Assembly (NCBI GenBank): GCA_018398765.1 | Contig: JAHBMJ010000493.1 | Span: 24,930-46,123 of the forward strand | Length of the DNA stretch: 21,194 nt | Direction of reading: 5' to 3' | Source: Chromera velia | Taxonomy: Eukaryota; Sar; Chromeraceae | Shown here: positions 1 to 6,798 of the stretch, in pieces | How positions within the stretch are numbered: position 1 is the first letter of the stretch | How the letters are laid out: every line of letters begins with the position of its first letter | The notes under the pieces: generated by a model | What the model was told of the DNA's origin: nothing | Database searches by the model: none | What the model saw: only the letters and a program-made list of their open reading frames with translations | Program-made: the position numbers and the translations under genes

Positions 1-272
1 CTTGTCCTACGTCGTAGTGGCACCTGAGGAGGTGGCACTGGGGGAGGAAGGGGGAGTGCTTATCTAAGCGTTTAGAAAAAGGGGGTGGGAGAGGGGGGGT
101 TGGCTGCGATGGCGTGAGAGAACAAGTCCAAGTCCGTACAGAGAAGTGAAGAAAGGAGAAGGGGAAAAAGCATTCGGGGTAGTCGAGAGAGAAAAATAGA
201 ATGCGGTTTCAGCGGGCAAAGTTCCTGCGACAGACAGACAAACGGACAGAAAAGCAACCACAGAGAGAGAGG

Positions 273-310
<38 letters not shown>

Positions 311-1073
311 GTGCCAGAGAGAGAGAGAGAGAGCGTGAAGGAAAGAATATGACTCAATTATATGAGGAAGTGGTGTCGACCAAAAATGATCGGACGGCAT
401 GTAATTGATTAATTCATTGTTTGAATGCTTTCTTTGAGAAGTTCTCAAGTTGAGATGAACCCACGGTGCATGCAGAGGCACGCCTTTCATCAGGGTATAA
501 AGCCATAATGTCGCCACCGTACACTGTGAATGATCTGCTGATCTCTGTTGTTCTAATTAACAGTTCTTTTCGTTAACGTTTTCAACTTTTCAAAATTAAT
601 TTAAGTAAACAGTTTAATATCACACAGTCATCCTCCTCGAAATCCATGTAAATCATCATATCTAGCATCACATATTCTAGTGCATCTGAATTGCTCGGTA
701 CATTATGGTACATTGATTTTATTTGAATTATTGGCTAAATTTTTGTTACTATTAGTATACTACTGCTACTAATGAATTATTCCTACTTAGGTTCCTACAA
801 GGCTATAACATTGCTATTTTTTCTTTAAGCTAGCTACCTGATTAAGTGATAAGTCATTTATTGATGCCTGAAAATACCCTAGAACACAGTCTAAACACTG
901 TTGCCCTAGCTGTTGCCAGTGCCGTTTTATTTTTCAATCAGTCTAAAGTTTTACAGGTTTTACAAGTATCTTTTAGAATAAAACTTGAACAGTAATATAA
1001 ACTTGAAAACGTAAATTGCTCTAGAAATTGCTGCGTATATAATTAAAACATAATTTGAAATATATAGAATAAA
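1..1073. other. Gene-free stretch: microsatellites then AT-rich DNA
   Basis: No supportable gene. Bases 1-500 are GC-balanced and contain GA and GACA repeats. The open frames over them encode only Ser/Leu or Cys/Val/Ser runs created by those repeats. From about 540 the sequence turns strongly AT-rich, with many stops in all frames, and leads into the transposon that starts at 1082. No RNA gene or clear promoter was recognised. Confidence 0.6.
261..334. repeat. (GA)n / (GACA)7 / (GA)n compound microsatellite
   Basis: A purine-rich GA run is followed by about seven GACA units (about 283-310) and then a second GA run. On the minus strand it reads CTGT/CT, which explains the Ser-Leu-Cys-rich open frames there. 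Confidence 0.95.
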
Positions 1074-1081
1074 CTAGGATT
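1074..1081. repeat. Left target-site duplication of the transposon
   Basis: CTAGGATT lies immediately before the left terminal inverted repeat and recurs exactly after the right one at 3297-3304. The preceding A (1073) also matches the last base of the element, so the duplication could be counted as 8 or 9 bp. Confidence 0.8.
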
Positions 1082-1101
1082 TACACAGTACGGTTAGGAG
1101 T
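1082..1101 (+). repeat. Left terminal inverted repeat
   Basis: These 20 bp are the exact reverse complement of 3277-3296. Similarity continues for a few bases (AGT then A or T, then AC) before the ends diverge. Confidence 0.9.
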
Positions 1102-1115
1102 AACGAAAGTAGGAT

Positions 1116-1163
1116 GGTTACTAGGCGGCCGCTAGGCCACCCGGTTACCAATTTTGTGGTTAC
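1116..1163. promoter_or_regulatory. Left subterminal GGTTAC cluster
   Basis: GGTTAC occurs at 1116-1121, 1143-1148 and 1158-1163, within 85 bp of the left terminus. The right end carries the matching words GTTACC (3206-3211, 3220-3225) and GGTAAC (3242-3247). Clustered short words next to the TIR are the usual layout of transposase-binding subterminal repeats in hAT elements. Their role here is inference. Confidence 0.5.
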
Positions 1164-1476
1164 GGTAGTAGTGTTCCGATGGTAGTGATAGTAGCTAAAA
1201 ATACGCAGATTTGGCCTAAAAATAAGCAAATTCTATGTCAAACTTAACCTACAAAACCAATTTTAGACTAGTAAATTTTTACTGTGAAAATCATACTTTT
1301 GGCATTCATTAAAAGTTTATTCTAGTAAAACTCAATGTTCATCATTTTATGATTGAACCATAACTAATATATCAATATTTATAGGCTATGTTATTTAAGT
1401 ATAATCATTTTAAGGCTTTAAATTGCTAATCAGTTAAGTGATTAGGCTTTAAAATAGGTCTAGCAACTGTTTTTAC

Positions 1477-1534
1477 CTAGTGAGAAGATTTGATTTGATT
1501 TGATTTAAAGTAGGGCTTAACCTCAAATCAAATC
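1477..1534 (+). repeat. TTTGA module A (plus orientation) with self-complementary arms
   Basis: A CTAGTGA lead is followed by GATTTGATTTGATTTG, a spacer containing GTAGGGCTTAA, then CTCAAATCAAATC, so the module can fold on itself. The same spacer word appears in reverse complement in module C (about 2836-2890). Confidence 0.75.
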
Positions 1535-1656
1535 TTAGGCCTGAGAAACTTTAGTATGATAGAGCCTATCAAATCTTATCAAATCTACTTCAAATCTGAC
1601 CCTTTAACTTCAAATTTTCGAGATCAATCCATCATCCAGTCTCTCAAATGAGTCTT

Positions 1657-1672
1657 CGCACTTTTTTGTGCG
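1657..1672. repeat. Small hairpin followed by an A run
   Basis: CGCAC and GTGCG arms (5 bp) enclose a loop of six T, followed by T and about 13 A. It lies inside the transposon. It resembles a hairpin-plus-homopolymer site, but no function can be assigned. Confidence 0.55.
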
Positions 1673-2091
1673 TAAAAAAAAAAAAAGATCACAAAAAGAT
1701 TTTTTCATCGATTTCACATGAATATGAACGCCCAAAAGCTTTTTAAAATGTCTGTTCAGTAAAAAAGAGGTCATCTAATCTCTTTTCTAGACATTCAAGT
1801 TTTGATTAAGGGTTTGAAGTGGTTCTTTATTATCCTGTAGCAGTTTTTACGCTTCTTTCTTTGCCTTAGGCCCTTCTTGGGTCCCCCCTTATCAAACCGA
1901 TTAACAATGCTAGTAACGATGTCAAACAATCCCACAGGTCATAACAACAAGAAGACTACCAAGAAAGCCGCATTAGTATACACTGCCGGCTATGCGAAGA
2001 AAGTGTAACCTGCAGAAAGAGGGAGTAATATAATTGTAAGCTCTTAACTTATGTAAGCTCTTAGCTTTAACAATAGCTCATTAATTTTGAG

Positions 2092-2195
2092 TCTTAATTA
2101 GTGACCATGTTTGATTTGATTATATTTGATTTGATTTGATTTGATTTGAGCTTCAACCTCAAATATTTGATATTTGAGGTAAGATTTGAGGTTAA
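2092..2195 (+). repeat. TTTGA module B (plus orientation)
   Basis: The lead TTAATTAGTGACCATG is followed by a long (TTTGA)n run and then TCAAATATTTGATATTTGA palindromic material. The lead and the start of the run are the reverse complement of 2880-2912 (module C), giving an inverted pair about 0.7 kb apart. Confidence 0.75.
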
Positions 2196-2505
2196 CCTCT
2201 TAGGGTTCCTCACTGAGTCACTGACTTACTGTCACTCTGATCATTTTTCTCATGACAATAGTTATCAGAACATTTCTGATATGTGTTTCAAAAATTTAAA
2301 AAAATATATATATAATTATAACTTATCAGTTCCGTAAAAAAAATATGCCTGTGTGGTAGTGTATATACACTAGTCACTGAGACTCACTCTAGTACTAATA
2401 GAGATTAAGAACGTAAAATTGATAGATTTGAAATTGCATATGACTTTTTGTTGATACGATAAAGTTAGAGCACGTACCAAAATTGGGGTGACAATCACTC
2501 AACTT

Positions 2506-2745
2506 TATGGCACTTCCTTTTCCTCTTCTTCATGATCACTTTCTTCAATGTGAATCGAATCGATCGGTGGTAGGAGCTGCTGAGAGCTTTTTCTCTGGCT
2601 TTTCAGCTTTCTAGGAGTGGGTGCTCCTGGGCTTCTATTCGGTTGCGGAGAGATGACAACGGGGTGAGACGGAGAACCGCGCACACGTTTGCTATTGCTG
2701 TTGGTGTTGGAACCGTCCTGTTTCTGGGCAGCTAAGCATCCAGAG
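2506..2745 (-). other. Coding-like open stretch inside the transposon (unassigned)
   Basis: Reading the minus strand from about 2745 to the TAA at 2506-2508 gives an uninterrupted frame of nearly 80 codons with no ATG. The composition is protein-like: an Asn/Ser-rich start, a basic Ser/Pro-rich middle with KRVR and PRKLKSQRK (nuclear-localisation-like), and an acidic tail HIEESDHEEEEKEVP before the stop. Local GC is clearly higher than in the AT-rich DNA on both sides. It could be a leftover exon of a transposase or of a captured host gene. The stop lies inside the element. A consensus-like donor GGTAAGT on the opposite strand at about 2748 and a second partly open frame on the plus strand are rival readings. 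No family is recognised. Confidence 0.35.
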
Positions 2746-2835
2746 TTGGTAAGTCATATTTGAGGTTGAAAGTCATATTGATCAAATATTTGATCGTATT
2801 TGATAGGTCTTTAAACACTAGGTCCTCCCTGACTG

Positions 2836-2913
2836 GATATTTGATTTAAGCTTAAGCCCTACCTCAAATCAAATCAAATCAAATCAAATCAAACATGGTC
2901 ACTAGTCTTAATT
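2836..2913 (-). repeat. TTTGA module C (minus orientation)
   Basis: Reverse-complement copy of modules A and B: TTAAGCCCTACCTC, then about six CAAAT units, then CAAACATGGTCACTAG. It pairs with B through the ATGGTCACTA lead and with A through the GTAGGGCTTAA spacer. Confidence 0.75.
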
Positions 2914-3023
2914 TAGCTTTTAGTCTAGTTTTTAGTGATTTTCTTATCTCTAGGGCTTTCTAGAATTTGCTAGTGATATCGACTGTGTCATGTTGTCTTC
3001 AGTGCTGTCGAGAGTGACCTCTA

Positions 3024-3136
3024 GACTTCAACCTCAAATCTATCTCAAATCTGCCAGTGGTCAGATTTGAGCTTGAAGCTCAAATAAAATAAAATAAAAT
3101 CAAATCAAATCCTATCAAATCAAATCTGGTCACTAT
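3024..3136 (-). repeat. TTTGA module D (minus orientation)
   Basis: CTTCAACCTCAAATC, a degenerate middle with (AAAAT)n, then CAAATCAAATCTGGTCACTA. It has the same orientation as module C. With A and B on the left half and C and D on the right half, the element interior is arranged as nested inverted repeats. Confidence 0.7.
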
Positions 3137-3276
3137 TTTTACCAGAGTTTTTCCTGGAACTACCATGGTAGTAGTGGTACACGCCTTCAAGTCCGCTGGT
3201 TAGTAGTTACCATTTCATAGTTACCAAACTGATGGTACGTCGGTAACTTGCTAGTGGCTAAAAGGGGCCAGTAGTA

Positions 3277-3296
3277 ACTCCTAACCGTACTGTGTA
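3277..3296 (-). repeat. Right terminal inverted repeat
   Basis: Exact reverse complement of the left terminus, followed directly by CTAGGATT. Confidence 0.9.
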
Positions 3297-3304
3297 CTAG
3301 GATT
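3297..3304. repeat. Right target-site duplication
   Basis: CTAGGATT, identical to 1074-1081. It is followed by another AGGATTAG, so the right flank is locally repetitive, but the match to the left flank is exact. Confidence 0.8.
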
Positions 3305-4422
3305 AGGATTAGCATATGAAAATGAATGTTCAAAAACAAAAAAAAGATTGAAATTTTTGAGGACCTATATATGTAGTTAAAGTAAGTTAAAGATGGTTAA
3401 CTAGGTGGTTAAAGGCTTCTATTTCTCATGAAGTAGAAAGAGTCGATCAGACGTCCAAACAGTGGACCAAACTATAGTAGCATGCAGTTCGATCTTCTAT
3501 ATAAGTAGCTGATTCTAGGGCTGATCGAATCCCCCCCGGCTGATTACAAAACTTAATTTGTCAAAAAGAACTGTGTTCACTGCCTGGTTTTCGCTCCATG
3601 CAGTCACGCATGGTCCGCGGTATGGACACTGCAGGTCTTCGTTGAGACATCACAGCCAAAACGGTGCTCGATCCTGAATGCAAACAAAATGCCGTCCTGC
3701 ATGTCGATTCTCACGTGCTTCTCTCATTCGCATCTCTAAGAAGTTAGGTAATTGTCTGGCAGTCTCCGCATTTTACCCTTTCGCATGGAGACGAAGAACC
3801 AGCACTCTCTCAATGAGAGATAGAGACAGAGACACAGAGAGAGAAATAGAGACGGACTGATACGCGTCTGACTGGGCAACACCTCAAGCAGACGTCCATC
3901 TGTTGCCGTACGTACACGCACGCACGCACGCACATACACACACACACACACACAACAGACATAGAGAATGGAACAGAGAGAAAGAGAAATCACACCACAC
4001 TCAGTAAGCAGCACGCAAAATTGAGCCTCGTCTCAAATTTTCTCACCCCCCTCCACTTCTCCCCCTCCTCATTGGTCGCTTACTGCCTTTTGTCACGCAT
4101 TCTCCAAAGAAATTATATTTTTCAACAGAGCCGACCCCGGGACGTCAAAGGAACGATCAGACTACGCAGCGAAACTTCCTCATCCACCCACCCGCACAGA
4201 GGGTCACAGAAATCAGCCAGGCAGACACGTGCCAAAGTGGAACAATGGCCCCGGCTGTCTCTTAAAAAGAAGGGAGCGCTTTTGTTCCCACCCTCATCCT
4301 ACCCTCACTCCATTTCTCCCCTACTTCCGTTCTTTGTCCCTTTCCCCTCTTTGAAGCTGGTGTGTGCTGAAAGCTTCGAGGGAACAGTTGAAGGCTGTGA
4401 AATGCAAGGATGGCCACATCCC
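3305..4422. other. Gene-free stretch downstream of the TLDc gene
   Basis: AT-rich to about 3560, then GC-balanced. It contains GA-rich DNA (about 3815-3855) and an ACGC/CA repeat (about 3913-3955). Open frames here are short and low-complexity. The part next to 4423 is probably 3' untranslated sequence of the minus-strand TLDc gene. No polyadenylation signal was identified. Confidence 0.55.
3913..3955. repeat. (ACGC)n(CA)n compound microsatellite
   Basis: About four ACGC units run into about ten CA units. It is alternating purine-pyrimidine, the same compound type as at 10450-10512. Confidence 0.9.
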
Positions 4423-5557
4423 TCATGCTGCACTGCTCCTGCTCCCACTCCGCCTGGTTATCTCTTCCCCCAACGCGAATACCTCGATCTCGGTCATGGG
4501 AACCTCCATCTGCTCCCCCCCTGTAAGTGAAGAGAATTCAAGTCCCGCGGGTCTCTGGTAGGCGTATCCAAAATTACTGGAGCAGTTGGTGCTACCACCT
4601 TTGAAGGCGTAGATGTCACCTGTGAAACCAGGTCCATAATCGATTCTGTGATAAACTGCCTTAGGCCTTTTCTGCTCTTCTACAGGAAAACGCGCAGGCT
4701 GAATGCCCTGGGCGCTCCTGAGAAGGAAGACCGAGGCAGAGTCGTCCCTCATATGGTCTCCGCTGCTCGCCCACGAGACACTTGTGTGCCCCCCAAATAT
4801 GTTCGCCCCACACCTAACGACTGTGACAGTGGGGCCCTTCCCGTCGCACTTGGAGTGGAAGGCCCTTGCACTCATGCCGTCTCTCGTTCCCCTGAAAATC
4901 AACTTCCACTTCCCGGGGTACCAGGAGGTTAGGAGACGGTTTCCCTCCCTAGACACAAGAACACTGTCTGCAAAAGAATGAGGGCGGGAAGCTGGGCGGA
5001 TTCCGCACTCAGTGGCGCACTTGTTGAACGCCTGCGCCTGCTGTGCGATCTTCTCTTTTACCTCTGCGAGACGGGACTCTGCCCCCACCGCCTCCTCTGC
5101 CCCCACCGCCTCCTCTTCAAGGGCATACAGGGATGTCGAGATGGTCTTCAGATTATGGAGGCACTTGGCAAGCTCCTCTTTGAGCAGCTCAGCCGATCTT
5201 CCGTTGTTGTGGTCGGCGAGACTGAGGGCAATTAATTCTCTTGGTGTCGTCAGTGATGTTTTTTTTGACCTCTTCCCAAGAGGAGACGGTTCTGTTGAGC
5301 GTCTCCAGAAATTCTGGGAAGTCCTTGCTCAGGGTGTCGGGGAACTGCCAGTGAGAGAGAAAAGTGAAGACGTCCTCCACACTGAAGTGCTCTATGACCT
5401 TGGGGACAAACACCTCTCCCTTCTGGTGATCAAAATTAAAGGAGGGATGCTCGAGTGAATACGTGAAGCTACGCACTTCCTTCAGCGCTTCCACTCTGCC
5501 CATCGTGCCGACGATTTTCTCGTGGCAAGTTTTGATTTCTGAAAGCACATCAGACAT
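4423..5557 (-). CDS. TLDc-domain protein, single exon with a one-base frameshift
   Basis: ATG at 5555-5557 and TGA at 4423-4425. The first 99 codons (ending WEEVKK) run into a T8 tract (5259-5266; A8 in the coding sense). Dropping one A there restores a continuous 377-residue frame. Without it the first frame stops after 122 codons. Residues about 1-190 look helical: EVKEKIAQQAQAFNKC and nearby segments are coiled-coil-like, and GAEEAV is duplicated. Residues about 195-365 match the TLDc domain, with W217, IFRGTRDGMSARAFHSKCDG, then NIFGGHTSVSW and a C-terminal EIEVFALG strand. TLDc proteins are linked to oxidative-stress protection and V-ATPase regulation in animals and yeast; the role here is unknown. 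An indel in this copy, a sequencing error, or +1 slippage on the A run are all possible. The open frames overlap right across the tract, which argues against an intron. Confidence 0.85.
5082..5117 (-). repeat. In-frame 18-bp tandem duplication in the TLDc gene
   Basis: The coding strand carries two near-identical copies of an 18-bp unit giving GAEEAVGAEEAVGAE just before the TLDc domain. The length is a multiple of three, so the frame is kept. Confidence 0.85.
5259..5266 (-). other. Homopolymer T8 (A8 in sense) at the frameshift
   Basis: In sense, GAG GTC is followed by eight A and then CATCACTGAC. With seven A the frame continues as EVKKTSLTTPRELIALSLAD into the downstream TLDc half. With eight A it ends after ...RPQQRKIG. 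Confidence 0.8.
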
Positions 5558-6044
5558 CTCAGGTGGTGCGAGCGAGCGTCGACCGTGAACACAGAAGCAA
5601 ACCTTGAAGAGACGGCTGCACGAACAATTAAGAGACGCGATGAGCCAAACGGCGTCTCTTCAGTTCAGCGGGATATCAGACTGTGAGGGCAGAAGATATA
5701 CATGCACTTAGAGTGAATCTGTCGTCTACCACACACACGCACACGAGGTGATGACATTCACAATGAAAACTCAAGGTCCGTCGCTGTTCCGACATCCGCT
5801 CTGAATTCGAAAAGCTATCGGCGCGCCGCGAACAAACACACGCGGCCGAGAGTCACCATGCATGCGTGACCCTGGAAAGCGTAGCGGGGGGTGGAGTGGG
5901 GGACCCCTTGGGACCCCTCCCTCCTCTCCCGCCTTTCTCTCTCCGTTTCCCCCTCCCCCTCATTGCAGGCTCTCAAGACCTTCAAACTATAGGTGTCCGC
6001 TAAACAAAAAAAAAAAATCCCTAAAACCTCTTTATTTTTTTTTT

Positions 6045-6121
6045 CTAATCAAACAACTGTTGTTCAAGTGTTGCACAAGTATTGTTCATGTGTTACACAA
6101 CTGTTGTTAAATGTTGTTCAG
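6045..6121. repeat. Degenerate GTTGTTCA / CAACTGTTGTT repeats
   Basis: CAACTGTTGTT occurs twice (about 6053 and 6098). GTTGTTCA/GTTGCACAAG/ATTGTTCATG variants lie between them, and AACAAC-T-GTTGTT is self-complementary. The repeats sit inside the AT-rich island between the TLDc and GrpE genes. Confidence 0.6.
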
Positions 6122-6505
6122 GCTTAAAAAATAAAATAAAAAAGAAATAAAAAGAACGAAAAAAAATATCTGCTCCGATAGCCTATCTTTTTCTTTTAAA
6201 GCCGAAGTAAGCCGAAGCCTAGCCCTCAAACCGCTTGCTGGCTCTCAAAGTCGGCCGTAGTCGGCTGTGGCCTCTAGAGTACAAATAAGTCTAAACACAG
6301 CTTATAAAAATTATTATGTTATGATTTTTAAATTTCACTAGATTTCTCTTTTTGAAAAAACAACATTAATTAAGTTTCACTGAAAGTTTTACCTAGAAAT
6401 TCTCTATAAGCTTCTTTTTTAATATTTTTTACATTCTGTTCTCCAAATTGATTAAGTTGGAGCCTTAATTTAAAGGAAGGTAGGGAGGAACACTGCTTAA
6501 CTCTA

Positions 6506-6527
6506 CGACTAAGTTGATTCTTAGTCG
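6506..6527. repeat. Perfect 8-bp-stem hairpin
   Basis: CGACTAAG, loop TTGATT, CTTAGTCG. It lies about 270 bp beyond the GrpE stop codon at the edge of the AT-rich island. It might mark a mobile-element end or an RNA 3' structure; there is no further evidence. Confidence 0.6.
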
Positions 6528-6798
6528 AAGTGTATCAATTTAAGACGACGGAGCCACGGAGCGGCGCTTTGGCTCTTCAAGGTTGCTGACACGAAAACTT
6601 GCTGTTTGCTGTTTCGCGTTCTGTCAATCACCTTTCTAAGTGCCTTCTGAGTGCCTTCTTGTGTGCTCTGGCGTCACGCGCATGTCACGATCGCGGTCCG
6701 CCCGCCTGCGTTGTTCAATGAAGTGTGAACTAGTTGCTAATGCAATTCAAATCAGCAGACCAGGGAATCTCCCGACACCCCCCCAAATTGACTTCACT

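Larger units (their letters stand above)
1082..3296. mobile_element. Non-autonomous TIR DNA transposon, hAT-like, about 2.2 kb
   Basis: The two ends are perfect inverted repeats of 20 bp (TACACAGTACGGTTAGGAGT at 1082-1101 and its reverse complement at 3277-3296). The direct repeat CTAGGATT flanks them on both sides, as expected for a target duplication. Inside each end are several GGTTAC/GTTACC/GGTAAC words, typical of subterminal transposase-binding sites. The interior is AT-rich, holds inverted (TTTGA)n modules, and has no long open frame that could be a transposase, so the copy is probably mobilised in trans or dead. An 8-bp duplication is the hAT rule; P and Merlin elements also make about 8 bp and Mutator-like elements 9 bp, so the superfamily is a best guess. 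The boundaries are secure. Confidence 0.82.
5558..6798. other. Gene-free stretch: TLDc 5' flank, AT-rich island, GrpE 3' flank
   Basis: Bases 5558-5980 are GC-balanced and probably hold the promoter and 5' leader of the minus-strand TLDc gene. About 5995-6560 is an AT-rich island with long A and T runs, repeated GTTGTT/AACAAC words and a perfect hairpin (6506-6527). 6560-6798 lies downstream of the GrpE stop. No coding frame is convincing. Confidence 0.5.

Noticed and set aside
1477..3136. Regular TTTGA repeats as a CRISPR-like array
   Set aside because: The units are 5-bp tandem repeats without unique spacers, and the setting is eukaryotic.
4021..4530. Open frame of 169 codons on the plus strand
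   Set aside because: It overlaps the 3' end of the TLDc gene on the other strand, is Ser/Pro-rich and has no domain; it is a shadow frame.
5189..5266. A small intron explaining the TLDc frame change
   Set aside because: Both frames are open across the join, and a single-base change in the A8 tract alone restores the protein; an intron this short with good sites was not found.
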